Shown here in pieces: positions 47,166 to 56,325 of a DNA stretch of 64,000 nt. The notes below the pieces were generated by a model that was not told where the DNA came from, searched no databases, and saw only the letters and a program-made list of their open reading frames with translations. Source of the DNA: Aquabacterium parvum (GTDB lineage: Bacteria > Pseudomonadota > Gammaproteobacteria > Burkholderiales > Burkholderiaceae_C); NCBI RefSeq assembly GCF_001447195.1, contig NZ_LFRI01000235.1, positions 1 through 64,000 on the forward strand. Direction: 5' to 3'. The translations under genes and the position numbers were made by a program. Numbering within the stretch: the first letter of the stretch is position 1; the number at the start of each line of letters is the position of its first letter.

Positions 47166-47648
47166 ATGAGTGGCATTCAGTCCCTGCTGTTGGTGCTGGA
47201 GGCGGCGCAAAAAGAGCGCGATGCGGCCCTGTCGGCCCACGAGGCGGCCCGCAAGTCCCATGAGTCGGCCCGTCAGCAAGCGCAGTCGCTCAACGACTGG
47301 CGGCAGGACTACCAAAAGCGCTGGCAGGCGCAGTTCCAGCAATCGGGCGGCGTCGAGATCGTGCGCTGCTATCAGGATTTCATGGCCCGGCTGGGCGACG
47401 CGGTGTCCGAGCAGGACCGCCGCGTCGGCAACGCCGAGCAGCAGGTGGCCCGCGCTCGGGCCTTGCTCATCGAGCGGGAGCGCCGGGTGGCGGCGGTCTC
47501 GCAACTGATCGATCGTCGCCAGGCAGAGGCCATGCACAAGCAGGCCCGCCAGGACCAGAAAGCCACCGACGAAATGGCCGCGCGCAGCGTGCGCCTGCAG
47601 CAAAGCCTGGGCGCCTCGGCCACTGGCCTGTCGACCGGCGCCATCTGA
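47166..47648 (+). CDS. fliJ: Flagellar export protein FliJ
   Basis: FliJ forms the central coiled-coil stalk of the export ATPase complex. The 160-residue product is almost wholly alpha-helical and coiled-coil prone, with heptad-like charged repeats (EAAQKERDAALSAHEAARK; NAEQQVARARALLIERERR). Sequence conservation in this family is low, so assignment rests on size, coiled-coil character and position directly between fliI and fliK. It starts 24 bases after fliI. Confidence 0.88.
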   Translation: MSGIQSLLLVLEAAQKERDAALSAHEAARKSHESARQQAQSLNDWRQDYQKRWQAQFQQSGGVEIVRCYQDFMARLGDAVSEQDRRVGNAEQQVARARALLIERERRVAAVSQLIDRRQAEAMHKQARQDQKATDEMAARSVRLQQSLGASATGLSTGAI

Positions 47649-47661
47649 AGGGGTGAAACAC

Positions 47662-49098
47662 ATGGGCAACGCGATCAACAACACCGGCAACCAGGCCAGC
47701 AACGCCGGCCAGCTCACCGACATGCTCTCGCGCATGGCTTCGGGCAAGCAGGGCGACGAATCGGGCTCCGAAAGTTTTGCCCGCTGGATGAGCCAACACC
47801 AGGGCACTCAGCCGGGCAGCCTGGCCGCCTCTCAGGCCACCCGTTCCACGACGCTGACCACACCCGCGCGGCCGCCTGTTGCCAGCGCCTTGCCCAACAT
47901 GGGCGCGCGCCTGCAGGCCGTCCGCGCCAACACCCCCTCGGCGGCGCACGAGCCAGAGCGCGCGGTGTCCAATCAGGGCGCGCGCCAGGAAGCGCGCTCG
48001 GCCAAGGCACGCACCGAGCAGGCACCCAAGCCAGCCAGCCGTCAACCTGCATCGAACCAGGCCAAGCCCACCGACGAGGCCCAGGAGGTCGTGCGCAGCG
48101 ATGCCACCAGCCGCTCCGAGTTGATCGACGACAAAGCACAAGACGCCACCCGCTTCACCACCGCCCTGGGCGAGGGCGTTGCCGAGGTGCGCGAACTCAC
48201 GCCCCCCACCGACGTGCAGACCAACGACTCGGCCAGCATGATGGCCTGGTTGGTCAGCCTGACGCAACCCAGCTCGCCCACCATGCCAGCCGAAGGCTCG
48301 GTCGATGGCGATGCCTCGGGCGAGGGGGGCTTGCTGGAGTCTGAATCAGGCCTGAGCTTGTTGGGTCAAGACGTGGACAAGGGCGAGAAAGGCCGTGGTC
48401 GAGGCTTGGCCCAGGGGTGGAGCGTGGGCCAGCGCGAGCTGGGCCTGGACACCCGGGCTGCGGCGTCGTCCTCGGCGGCCGCCTTGCAGGTCGACGCCCT
48501 GCTGGGGCGTGGCGCGGCCTCGGCCGAGCAAGCCGGCGACCCGCTGGCCGCGATGGTGCCGATCGATGGCGGCAGGGCCTCGTTTGGGCAGACCCTGTCT
48601 CAGGTGACCGCACCGCGCCACGAGCAGGCTTCGATCCCCGTGCCACTGAATGCCCCCGATTTTTCTCAGAAGCTGGCCGACCAGGTCAGCCTGTGGGTGG
48701 GGCAGGTCAAGCAGGACGGTCCGATGACGGCCGAGCTGCACCTGAACCCGGCAGAGATGGGCCCCATCAACGTGAAGATCTCACTCGATGGCACGGCCGC
48801 ACAGGTGGATTTCGCTGCCGCAGCGCTGGAAACCCGACAGGCCATCGAAGCCAGCCTGTCGCTGCTCTCCAGCGCCCTGAACGACGCGGGCCTGAGCCTG
48901 TCTGGCGGCGGCGTGTCGTCCCAGACACCCCAGCAGACTCTGGCGCAGGGCGGCAACGCTGGCCAGGACGGCCGGGGTGGCCGTGGCCCGAACGAGCGCA
49001 ACCGAGGCGAACAAGCCGATGCGGACGATACCGCTGGCCTGCGCCAGGTCAGCGCTCCGAAGACGAGTCGCCTGGGCGGCCTGGACCTCTACGCTTGA
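47662..49098 (+). CDS. fliK: Flagellar hook-length control protein FliK
   Basis: FliK measures hook length and switches export specificity. The 478-residue protein has a long low-complexity N-terminal region rich in Ala, Ser, Gln and Thr, and a conserved C-terminal domain (about 325-425) with ADQVSLWVGQVKQDGPMTAELHLNPAEMGPINVKISLDG, the usual FliK signature around LxPxxLGxxxV. A glycine/arginine-rich tail follows. ATG 47662 was taken; GTG 47653 is in frame. It is the last gene before a terminator, so it closes the fliF-K transcript. Confidence 0.92.
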   Translation: MGNAINNTGNQASNAGQLTDMLSRMASGKQGDESGSESFARWMSQHQGTQPGSLAASQATRSTTLTTPARPPVASALPNMGARLQAVRANTPSAAHEPERAVSNQGARQEARSAKARTEQAPKPASRQPASNQAKPTDEAQEVVRSDATSRSELIDDKAQDATRFTTALGEGVAEVRELTPPTDVQTNDSASMMAWLVSLTQPSSPTMPAEGSVDGDASGEGGLLESESGLSLLGQDVDKGEKGRGRGLAQGWSVGQRELGLDTRAAASSSAAALQVDALLGRGAASAEQAGDPLAAMVPIDGGRASFGQTLSQVTAPRHEQASIPVPLNAPDFSQKLADQVSLWVGQVKQDGPMTAELHLNPAEMGPINVKISLDGTAAQVDFAAAALETRQAIEASLSLLSSALNDAGLSLSGGGVSSQTPQQTLAQGGNAGQDGRGGRGPNERNRGEQADADDTAGLRQVSAPKTSRLGGLDLYA

Positions 49099-49136
49099 GA
49101 CTGCCTGGCAGGCCTTTCGCCTGCCGAGCGTGACAG

Positions 49137-49159
49137 ACCGGCGGAAATCGCCGGTTTTT
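49137..49159 (+). terminator. Terminator between fliK and fliL
   Basis: CCGGCG (49138-49143), loop GAAAT, CGCCGG (49149-49154), then TTTTT. It splits the flagellar locus in two transcripts. Confidence 0.85.
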
Positions 49160-49196
49160 CACATCGCTTATCGCCTCTTCGGTTTCCGGCTGGCTT

Positions 49197-49204
49197 CGAA
49201 TAAT
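49197..49204 (+). promoter_or_regulatory. CGAATAAT box upstream of fliL
   Basis: Second copy of the octamer seen before fliF, here 58 bases before the fliL ATG and directly after the fliK terminator, where a promoter for fliL-R is expected. Confidence 0.4.
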
Positions 49205-49262
49205 CCACCCATGCCCCCGAGCTTTTCATGACCCGGGGACATGAACCGCAGGAGATCCGAGC

Positions 49263-49895
49263 ATGTCAGCACCCGCCGCCGCCCCGGCCGAAGGCGAAGC
49301 CCCCCCCAAGAGCAAGAAAAAGCTCATCATCATCATCGTTGCTGCGCTGCTGGTGCTGGTGCTCGGTGGTGGCGCGGCGGCCTTCATGATGATGAAGAGC
49401 AAGGCTGACGCCGAGGCCGCCGCCGAAGAGGGCGACGACACCGAACACGCCGAGCCGGCCAAAAAGGCCAAGAAGCCCGAGCCCAAGAAGGACGAGCACG
49501 CCGGCCCGCCCACCTTCGTGCCGCTGGACCCGTTCGTGGTGAACCTGGCCGACAAGGACGTCGAGCGCTACGCTCAGGTGGGCATCAACCTGCAGGTCGA
49601 TGACCCCAAGGTGGGCGAGCAGATGAAGGCCTACATGCCCGCCATCCGCAACGCCGTGCTCCTGATCCTCTCGCACAAGAGCGCCGACGACATCCTGCCC
49701 CCCGAGGGCAAGCAAAAGCTCGCCGAAGAGATCCGCCGCGAGGCAGCCCGCGCCATGGGCTACGAGATCGAAGACCCGGAAGAGGAAGAGCCGGAAGAGG
49801 AAGAGACCCCCAAGAAAAAGAAGAAGAAAAAGAAGAAGGTCGAGTCCTACAACCCCATCGTCCACGTGCACTACTCGAACTTCATCATCCAGTGA
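49263..49895 (+). CDS. fliL: Flagellar basal body-associated protein FliL (with charged insert)
   Basis: FliL is a single-pass inner-membrane protein that supports stator function around the motor. The 210-residue product has a cytosolic start, a transmembrane helix (KKKLIIIIVAALLVLVLGGGAAAFM, about 19-42), an acidic/basic linker, and the periplasmic domain (FVPLDPFVVNLADKDVERYAQVGINLQV). Just before the conserved terminal FIIQ lies an unusual insert at about 170-192: two EEEE blocks followed by nine consecutive lysines. Family members normally have a short loop there. It is the first gene of the fliLMNOPQR transcript. Confidence 0.92.
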   Translation: MSAPAAAPAEGEAPPKSKKKLIIIIVAALLVLVLGGGAAAFMMMKSKADAEAAAEEGDDTEHAEPAKKAKKPEPKKDEHAGPPTFVPLDPFVVNLADKDVERYAQVGINLQVDDPKVGEQMKAYMPAIRNAVLLILSHKSADDILPPEGKQKLAEEIRREAARAMGYEIEDPEEEEPEEEETPKKKKKKKKKVESYNPIVHVHYSNFIIQ

Positions 49896-49937
49896 TGAGC
49901 GAGCCCTGCAGCCTGCTTTCGGTCTGAGAAGTCCACC

Positions 49938-50939
49938 ATGAACCAGCAGATCCTCTCGCAAGACGAAGTCGATGCACTGCTCCAGGGCATCACTGGCGAA
50001 AGCCAGAAGCTCGAGCAGGACGACGCGCCCAAGGAAGGCATCCGCGACTACAACCTGGCGCAGCAAGAGCGCATCGTGCGTGGGCGCATGCCCACGATGG
50101 AGATCATCAACGAGCGCTTCGCCCGCAACATCCGGGTGGGGCTGTTCAACTTCATCCGCAAGTCGCCCGAGGTCTCTGTGGGCGGCATCAAGGTCCAGAA
50201 GTACAGCGCCTTCCTGCGCGAGATCGTGGTGCCCACGAACTTCAACATCATGGCCGTTCGCCCTCTGCGCGGCTCCGGCCTGATCGTCTGCGACCCGACG
50301 CTGGTCTTCGCCGTCATCGACTCGCTGTTCGGCGGCGTCGGCAAGTTCCACACCCGCATCGAGGGCCGCGATTTCTCGGCCACCGAGCAGCGCATCATCC
50401 GCCGCCTGGTCGAGGTGGTGTGCGAAGAGTACAAGCGCTCCTGGCAGGGCATCTACCCCGTCGAGCTGGACTACCAGCGCTCGGAGATGCAGCCCCAGTT
50501 TGCCAACGTGGCCACGCCCAGCGAGATCGTGGTGTGCTGCTCCTTCACGCTGGAGATCGGCGACACCAGCGGCACCATCCACTTCTGCATCCCCTACGCC
50601 ACGCTCGAGCCCATCCGCGACATCCTGTTCAGCTCCATCCAGGGCGACTCGGCCGAGCCCGACCGCCGTTGGGTCAAGTTGCTGACGCAGCAGATCCAGT
50701 CGGCCGAGGTCGAGCTGGTGGCGGAGCTGGGGCATGCACCGGCCACCGTCGAGCAGCTGCTGGCCTTCAAGCCGGGCGACTTCATCGAGCTGGACCTGGA
50801 AAAGATCATCCAGGCCAAGATCGACGGCGTGCCCGTTTTCGAAGCCTATTACGGCACCTCCGACAACAAATACGCGCTTCGCGTCGAGAAGCTTTTGACC
50901 ACCGGCAACACCGGCTGGCTTGGAGACCAACATGTCTGA
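49938..50939 (+). CDS. fliM: Flagellar motor switch protein FliM
   Basis: FliM binds phosphorylated CheY and sets the rotation direction. The 333-residue protein has the N-terminal CheY-binding peptide (LSQDEVDALLQGI), a CheC-like middle domain with GGxG (FGGVGKFHTRIEGRDFSATEQRI) and a C-terminal SpoA domain (ELVAELGHAPATVEQLLAFKPGDFIELDL). Length and motifs are standard. It starts 42 bases after fliL and its end overlaps the fliN start by eight bases. Confidence 0.97.
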   Translation: MNQQILSQDEVDALLQGITGESQKLEQDDAPKEGIRDYNLAQQERIVRGRMPTMEIINERFARNIRVGLFNFIRKSPEVSVGGIKVQKYSAFLREIVVPTNFNIMAVRPLRGSGLIVCDPTLVFAVIDSLFGGVGKFHTRIEGRDFSATEQRIIRRLVEVVCEEYKRSWQGIYPVELDYQRSEMQPQFANVATPSEIVVCCSFTLEIGDTSGTIHFCIPYATLEPIRDILFSSIQGDSAEPDRRWVKLLTQQIQSAEVELVAELGHAPATVEQLLAFKPGDFIELDLEKIIQAKIDGVPVFEAYYGTSDNKYALRVEKLLTTGNTGWLGDQHV

Positions 50940-51447
50940 ATCCGCAGCAGAGTTCCCGCCCGAAGGCGGTCAGGCCGATGGCGGCGAACAAGATGCGATG
51001 GCCGCCGAGTGGGAGGCCGCGCTGGCCCAGCAAAGCAGCTCGGGTGGCGCCTCTGCCGACGCCATGTTCGATGGCGCCTCGGCCGGTACGGCCAGCGAAG
51101 TGGCCAACCCCGCCGCGCAGATGACGCCTGCCGCCTTTGCCAACTTCGGCTCGTCGGGCTCGTCGGTGGCCGGCGCGGGCAACGACATCAACATGATCCT
51201 GGACATCCCCGTGCAGTTGACGGTGGAGCTGGGTCGCACGCGCATCCCCATCAAGAACATCCTGCAACTGGCTCAGGGCTCGGTGGTGGAACTCGACGCG
51301 ATGGCCGGTGAGCCGATGGACGTGCTGGTCAACGGTTTCCTGATTGCCCAGGGCGAGGTGGTGGTGGTCAACGACAAGTTCGGCATCCGACTGACCGACA
51401 TCGTCACGCCTTCCGAACGCATGCGGCGCCTCAGCCGCGGCGGCTGA
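50932..51447 (+). CDS. fliN: Flagellar motor switch protein FliN
   Basis: FliN forms the lower part of the C ring and docks the export ATPase complex through FliH. The 171-residue protein has a roughly 85-residue Ala/Gly/Ser-rich N-terminal extension and the C-terminal SpoA domain (ILDIPVQLTVELGRTRIPIKNILQLAQGSVVELD; GEVVVVNDKFGIRLTDIV). Typical FliN is about 130-140 residues, so the extension is somewhat long. ATG 50932 is used; the TTG at 50920 in frame is less likely. Confidence 0.95.
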   Translation: MSESAAEFPPEGGQADGGEQDAMAAEWEAALAQQSSSGGASADAMFDGASAGTASEVANPAAQMTPAAFANFGSSGSSVAGAGNDINMILDIPVQLTVELGRTRIPIKNILQLAQGSVVELDAMAGEPMDVLVNGFLIAQGEVVVVNDKFGIRLTDIVTPSERMRRLSRGG

Positions 51448-51462
51448 CCGAGGGGCACCCCG

Positions 51463-51828
51463 ATGGCAGCCAGCGGCGCGTCCTTCCTGTGGTTCGTCTT
51501 CGTCATCGCCCTGATCCCGGCCAGCCTGTGGCTGCTCAAGCGATCGGGCCTGGCCAATGGCCTGGCCAACGGCCTGAGTGGCGCAGGCCCCATCGCCCCC
51601 ATGAAAACGGTCGGCCAGCTCGGCCTCGGGCCAGGGCAGCGCCTGGTCACCGTCGAGGTGGGGCAGGGCGATGAGCGCACCTGGCTCGTGCTGGGCGTGA
51701 CCGGGCAGAACATCCAGACCCTGCACACCATGGCGCCGCAAGCCCCGGCAGAGCCTGCCGCCAACTCGCCCGCCGTGCACCCGGCTTTTGCCACCTTGCT
51801 GCGCCGCACCCGTCAGGGAGGCCAATGA
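51463..51828 (+). CDS. fliO: Flagellar biosynthesis protein FliO
   Basis: FliO is a small membrane protein that helps assemble the FliP ring of the export gate. The 121-residue product has one transmembrane helix ([21 protein letters not shown], about 4-25) and a cytosolic domain with the FliO pattern [36 protein letters not shown]. The frame starts at ATG 51463, 15 bases after fliN, and its stop overlaps the fliP start (ATGA). Family sequence conservation is weak, but position makes the call secure. Confidence 0.9.
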   Translation: MAASGASFLWFVFVIALIPASLWLLKRSGLANGLANGLSGAGPIAPMKTVGQLGLGPGQRLVTVEVGQGDERTWLVLGVTGQNIQTLHTMAPQAPAEPAANSPAVHPAFATLLRRTRQGGQ

Positions 51829-52586
51829 TGCGCCCCATGAACCGCGCCTTGCTGGCCCTCGCCCTGAGCCTGCTGGCCCCGCTGGCCTGGGCACAGGCGG
51901 CCCCGGGTGGCCAGGCCTCGCTGCCCTTGCTGATCGGCCAAGGCGGTGGTGGCACCAACTACTCGGTGCCCATCCAGACCCTGCTGTTCTTCACGGCGCT
52001 GAGTTTTTTGCCGGCTGTGCTGCTGATGATGACGGGCTTCACCCGCATCGTCATCGTGCTGGGCCTGATGCGCCAGGCCCTGGGCACCCAGGCCGCACCG
52101 CCCAACCAGGTCATCGTCGGGCTGTCGCTGTTCCTGACCTTGTTCGTCATGGGGCCGACCCTGGACAAGGTCTACAAGGAAGCCTACGAGCCTTTTGCGG
52201 CCAACCAGATCACCTTTGTCGAAGCGCTGGACAAGGGCCAGGCCCCCATGCGCGGCTTCATGCTCAAGCAGACCCGCCAGTCCGACCTGGCCTTGTTCAG
52301 CCGCCTGGCCAAGGTCGAGCCGGGCCTCAAGCCCGAGCAGGTGCCGTTTCGCGTGCTGGTGCCAGCGTTTGTCACCAGCGAGCTGAAGTCGGCCTTCCAG
52401 ATCGGCTTTCTGATCTTCATCCCCTTCCTGGTCATCGACATGATCGTGGCCAGCGTGCTGATGAGCTTGGGCATGATGATGCTCTCGCCCGTGATGGTGG
52501 CCCTGCCGTTCAAGCTGATGCTGTTCGTGCTGGCCGATGGCTGGAACCTGCTGCTCGGCTCGCTGGCCGCCAGCTTTGCGCAGTGA
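51825..52586 (+). CDS. fliP: Flagellar export gate protein FliP
   Basis: FliP is the main subunit of the export gate pore (FliP5-FliQ4-FliR1). The 253-residue protein has a cleavable signal peptide ([19 protein letters not shown]), then four helices and signatures [46 protein letters not shown] and [41 protein letters not shown] 51825 overlaps the fliO stop; ATG 51828 is the next codon. Length is normal. Confidence 0.97.
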   Translation: MMRPMNRALLALALSLLAPLAWAQAAPGGQASLPLLIGQGGGGTNYSVPIQTLLFFTALSFLPAVLLMMTGFTRIVIVLGLMRQALGTQAAPPNQVIVGLSLFLTLFVMGPTLDKVYKEAYEPFAANQITFVEALDKGQAPMRGFMLKQTRQSDLALFSRLAKVEPGLKPEQVPFRVLVPAFVTSELKSAFQIGFLIFIPFLVIDMIVASVLMSLGMMMLSPVMVALPFKLMLFVLADGWNLLLGSLAASFAQ

Positions 52587-52611
52587 GCGCGCGCCACAAC
52601 GGAGCCCCGAC

Positions 52612-52881
52612 ATGGATCCCCAACAGGTTCTGACCATCAGCCGCGACGGGCTGCTCACGCTGATCACCGTGGTCGCGCCCCTGATGCTGGTGGTGCTGGC
52701 CGTGGGCCTGGTGGTGAGCATCTTCCAGGCGGCCACCCAGATCCAGGAGCAGACGCTGTCCTTCGTGCCCAAGCTGCTGGCGGCGTTCGCCACCCTGGGT
52801 GTGGCCGGCCCCTGGATGCTCAACACCCTGGTCGAGTACATCCAGCAGGTGTTGCAGTCCATCCCGTCGGTGGTGGGCTGA
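52612..52881 (+). CDS. fliQ: Flagellar export gate protein FliQ
   Basis: FliQ is the two-helix gate subunit. The 89-residue protein matches closely: LTISRDGLLTLITVVAPLMLVVLAVGLVVSIFQAATQIQEQTLSFVPKLLAAFATL, which includes the conserved QAATQIQEQTLSFVPK loop between the two helices. ATG 52612 was chosen because it gives the family N-terminus; it lies 25 bases after fliP. Confidence 0.97.
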   Translation: MDPQQVLTISRDGLLTLITVVAPLMLVVLAVGLVVSIFQAATQIQEQTLSFVPKLLAAFATLGVAGPWMLNTLVEYIQQVLQSIPSVVG

Positions 52882-52906
52882 AGGCTCGGCTCCGGCAGCA
52901 GCGCCC

Positions 52907-53668
52907 ATGGTCTCCTTCACCGAAGCCCAGATCCTGGCCTGGGTCAGCGCCTGGATCTGGCCGTTCTTTCGCATCCTGGGGTTGTTCACCACGGCGCCGG
53001 TGCTGTCGATGCGCGTGGTGCCGCGCCGCGTGCGCATCGGCCTGGCCGCCCTGGTGGTCATCGCGGCCGAGCCCAGCCTGCCGGCCCCGCCACCCATCGC
53101 CTTGAACTCGCCCGAGGCCCTGATGGTGCTGATCCAGCAGGTGCTCATCGGCCTGACCATGGGGTTTGCGGCCCGGGTGGTCTTTGCGGCCATCGAGTTC
53201 GCCGGCGAAATCGTCGGCCTGCAGATGGGGCTGAACTTCGCGGCCTTTTTCGATCCGCTCAGTGGCGGGCAGATCACGGCCGTCAGCCGCTTCTACGGCA
53301 CGGTGGCCTCTTGGCTGTTCATCGTCATGAACGGGCACCTGATGCTCACGGCCGCGCTCATCCAGAGCTTCCAGTCTTTCCCGGTGTCGGCTCAGCCGCT
53401 GGCCTTCCTGCAGGTGGTGCAACCGCAGGTGTGGGGCGCCGAGATCTTCAAACTGGGCCTGTGGGTGTCCCTGCCGGTGGTGGCCATGCTGGCGCTGACC
53501 AACCTGGTGATGGGCCTGGTGGCACGCGTGGCGCCCCAGATGAACATCTTCTCCATCGGTTTTCCGGTCACCATCGGCGTCGGCCTGACCGGCCTGTGGC
53601 TGACCCTGCCGATGATGCAGGTGCCCTTCACGATGGCCATCGAGCGGATGCTGGCTCTGTTCATGTGA
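52907..53668 (+). CDS. fliR: Flagellar export gate protein FliR
   Basis: FliR completes the export gate core and contacts FlhB. The 253-residue protein has about six helices and typical blocks WPFFRILGLFTTAPVLSMRVVPRRVRIGLAALV, ALMVLIQQVLIGLTMGFAARVVFAAIEFAGEIVGLQMGLNFAAFFDP and VARVAPQMNIFSIGFPVTIGVGL. ATG 52907 begins the family domain. It is the last flagellar gene here; flhBA, which often follow in other species, are absent from the next positions. Confidence 0.96.
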   Translation: MVSFTEAQILAWVSAWIWPFFRILGLFTTAPVLSMRVVPRRVRIGLAALVVIAAEPSLPAPPPIALNSPEALMVLIQQVLIGLTMGFAARVVFAAIEFAGEIVGLQMGLNFAAFFDPLSGGQITAVSRFYGTVASWLFIVMNGHLMLTAALIQSFQSFPVSAQPLAFLQVVQPQVWGAEIFKLGLWVSLPVVAMLALTNLVMGLVARVAPQMNIFSIGFPVTIGVGLTGLWLTLPMMQVPFTMAIERMLALFM

Positions 53669-53742
53669 GCGGCGGGGGCAGGGCCGCCTGCCCGGCCGGG
53701 GCGCCGCTCCGCCGCAAGACTCAACGCAGGCGGCAAAACGGC

Positions 53743-54147
53743 TCAGCCGAAGCTGACCGTCTGGCCGCGGATGTCGAACGGGATGAAGCTGGCGATCCGG
53801 CCAGACTTGATCGATTCGACCATGCGTTGCAGCGGCGCCTCGGCGTCGTGGCTGGTCGGGTGGCGTCCGGCGCTGCCCGACAGCGCGGCGACGAAGACGA
53901 TGTCCCAGGTCGGCCCGGCGCGCCGTGACTCTTCGAGCAGGGCCGCGAACGATGGCACCTCGGCAGGTGACTTGTCCACGCACATCAAGGGCGTCAGCGT
54001 GCCGCCTTGACCGGCTTCAAACCGGGCGCGTTGCTCCGGGGTGGCGTCGTCCGGCAGCTCGGCTCGGGTGAACACGAACAGCAGGCGCTGCGGTTCGGCT
54101 TGCTGGCGTGCCGAGTGCAGGAGGTCGTCGAAACTGGCAATGCTCAT
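53743..54147 (-). CDS. Conserved hypothetical protein, 134 residues
   Basis: A soluble-looking protein starting MSIASFDDLLHSARQQAEPQ, with RLLFVFTRAELPDDATPEQRARFEAGQGGTLTPLMCVDKSPAEV, SFAALLEESRRAGPTWDIVFVAALSG and QRMVESIKSGRIASFIPFDIRG. I believe close relatives in Burkholderiales are sometimes labelled ribonucleotide reductase subunit alpha, but nothing here resembles the RNR catalytic domain, so that label is not used. It stands alone, convergent with fliR and divergent from parE. Confidence 0.65.
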   Translation of the reverse strand: MSIASFDDLLHSARQQAEPQRLLFVFTRAELPDDATPEQRARFEAGQGGTLTPLMCVDKSPAEVPSFAALLEESRRAGPTWDIVFVAALSGSAGRHPTSHDAEAPLQRMVESIKSGRIASFIPFDIRGQTVSFG

Positions 54148-54288
54148 CGAGGGCTTTCGTGGAGGTGGCCGGCGGTCTCAAGCCTGACATGCCACACCCG
54201 GCCTGAGTGGACACACCGGTGGATTATGGCTTGAGCCCGTTCGGTGGGGCGCTGCATCAGGGCCCGGATGCCTTGACTAGAATTCCGC

Positions 54289-56292
54289 ATGGCCACCCAA
54301 GCACCCCCCGCTTCTTCGTCTCCTTCCGCCGCCTACGGCGAAGGCTCCATCCGCGTCCTCAAGGGCCTGGAGCCCGTCAAGCAGCGCCCGGGCATGTACA
54401 CCCGGACCGACAACCCCCTGCACATCATCCAGGAGGTGATCGACAACGCCGCCGACGAGGCCCTGGCGGGTTTCGGCAAGCGCATCGCGGTCACCCTGCA
54501 CACCGACGGCTCGATCAGCGTCGAGGACGACGGTCGGGGCATCCCCTTCGGCCTGCACCCCGAAGAAGGCGTGAGCGTGGTCGAGATCGTCTTCACCCGC
54601 CTGCACGCGGGCGGCAAGTTCGACAAAGGCTCGGGCGGTGCGTACAGCTTCTCAGGCGGCCTGCACGGCGTGGGCGTGAGCGTGACGAACGCGCTGTCCA
54701 CCCGCCTGCAGGTCACCGTCAGCCGCGACAAGCAGGTGGCGACGCTGGCCTTCGGCGGTGGCGACGTGATCGAGCCCGTGGCCGTGCGTCCGGCCGCCAG
54801 TGGCGATCGCAAGAACGGCACCACCGTGCGCGCTTGGCCCGACGCCAAGTACTTCGAAAGCGCCGAGCTGCCCCGTGGCGAGCTGGTGCACATGCTGCGC
54901 AGCAAGGCCGTGCTGATGCCGGGCGTGACCATCACGCTGACCATCGAGAAGTCTGGCAGGGAGCCCGAAGTCCAGACCTGGCTCTACAAGGGCGGTCTGC
55001 GTGACTACCTGAGCCAGACGCTCACGGCCGACCCGGTCATCCCGCTGTTCGAAGGCGAGCAGTACGCCGGCGGCAACGAAAGCGAGAACTTCGCCGAAGG
55101 CGAGGGCGCGGCCTGGTGCGTGGCCTTCACCGAAGACGGCTCGCCCATGCGCGAGAGCTACGTCAACCTGATCCCCACCGTGGCCGGCGGCACGCACGAG
55201 GCGGGCCTCAAAGACGGCCTCTTCCAGGCGGTCAAGGGCTTCATCGAGATGCACGCGCTGATGCCCAAGGGCGTCAAGCTCATGCCCGATGACGTTTTCG
55301 GCCGCGCCAGCTTCGTGCTGAGCGCCAAGGTGCTGGACCCGCAGTTCCAGGGCCAGACCAAGGAGCGCCTGAACAGCCGCGATGCCCTGCGCCTGGTCAG
55401 CACCTACGTCAAGCCGACGATGGAGCTGTGGCTCAACCAGCACGTTGACCACGGCAAGAAGCTGGCCGAGCTGGTCATCAAGCAGGCCCAGGCACGCCAG
55501 CGCGCCGGCCAGAAGGTCGAGAAGAAAAAGGGCTCCGGCGTGGCCGTGCTGCCCGGCAAGCTGACCGACTGCGAAAGCCGCGACATCGCCTTCAACGAGG
55601 TCTTCCTGGTCGAGGGGGACTCGGCCGGTGGCAGCGCCAAGATGGGCCGCGACAAAGAGACGCAAGCCATCCTGCCCCTGCGCGGCAAGGTGCTCAACGC
55701 CTGGGAGGTTGAGCGCGACCTGCTCTTCAAGAACAACGAGATCCACGACATCTCGGTGGCGATCGGCGTCGATCCGCACGGCCCGAACGATTCGCCGGAT
55801 CTGTCAGGCCTGCGCTACGGCAAGGTCTGCATCCTGTCGGACGCCGACGTGGACGGCTCGCACATCCAGGTGCTGCTGCTGACGCTGTTCTTCCGCCACT
55901 TCCCCAAGCTGATCGAAGCCGGGCACGTGCACGTGGCGCGCCCGCCGCTGTTCCGCGTCGATGCACCGGCGCGCGGCAAGAAGCCGGCGGCCAAGCTTTA
56001 TGCGCTGGACGAAGGCGAGCTCACCGCCATCCTCGACAAGCTGCGCAAGGAAGGCTGCCGCGAAGGCGCCTGGAGCATCAGCCGCTTCAAGGGCCTGGGC
56101 GAGATGAGCGCCGAGCAGCTGTGGGACACCACGCTGAACCCGGACACCCGGCGCCTGCTGCCGGTGGCCTATGGCGAGCCAGGCTTCGGCGACACCGAAG
56201 TGGCTTTCAACAAGCTGATGGGCAAAGGCGAAGCGGCGTCGCGGCGCGAGCTCATGGAGCTGCACGGCGACGCCATCGAGATCGACGTCTGA
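54289..56292 (+). CDS. parE: DNA topoisomerase IV subunit B ParE
   Basis: ParE is the ATPase subunit of topoisomerase IV, which decatenates daughter chromosomes. The 667-residue protein has the GHKL ATPase motifs (EVIDNAADEALAG; VEDDGRGIPFGLHPEEG; SGGLHGVGVSVTNALS), the TOPRIM signature EGDSAGGSAKMGRDKETQAILPLRGKVLN and DADVDGSHIQVLLLTLFFRH. Length (667) separates it from GyrB, which carries an extra domain in Proteobacteria. Its partner parC begins 7.2 kb downstream, with an unrelated minus-strand block in between. Confidence 0.95.
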   Translation: MATQAPPASSSPSAAYGEGSIRVLKGLEPVKQRPGMYTRTDNPLHIIQEVIDNAADEALAGFGKRIAVTLHTDGSISVEDDGRGIPFGLHPEEGVSVVEIVFTRLHAGGKFDKGSGGAYSFSGGLHGVGVSVTNALSTRLQVTVSRDKQVATLAFGGGDVIEPVAVRPAASGDRKNGTTVRAWPDAKYFESAELPRGELVHMLRSKAVLMPGVTITLTIEKSGREPEVQTWLYKGGLRDYLSQTLTADPVIPLFEGEQYAGGNESENFAEGEGAAWCVAFTEDGSPMRESYVNLIPTVAGGTHEAGLKDGLFQAVKGFIEMHALMPKGVKLMPDDVFGRASFVLSAKVLDPQFQGQTKERLNSRDALRLVSTYVKPTMELWLNQHVDHGKKLAELVIKQAQARQRAGQKVEKKKGSGVAVLPGKLTDCESRDIAFNEVFLVEGDSAGGSAKMGRDKETQAILPLRGKVLNAWEVERDLLFKNNEIHDISVAIGVDPHGPNDSPDLSGLRYGKVCILSDADVDGSHIQVLLLTLFFRHFPKLIEAGHVHVARPPLFRVDAPARGKKPAAKLYALDEGELTAILDKLRKEGCREGAWSISRFKGLGEMSAEQLWDTTLNPDTRRLLPVAYGEPGFGDTEVAFNKLMGKGEAASRRELMELHGDAIEIDV

Positions 56293-56325
56293 GGGCCTGG
56301 TTCGGCCCGAGTCAAGCAGCTGCGC

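Noticed and set aside
45579-47807. A 742-residue minus-strand frame across fliH-fliJ
   Set aside because: Same reason: antisense shadow of conserved genes with no recognisable motif.
49812-49838. Programmed frameshift at the lysine run of fliL
   Set aside because: The run has GAAAAAG rather than the AAAAAAG slippery heptamer, and the zero frame gives a complete FliL ending in FIIQ.
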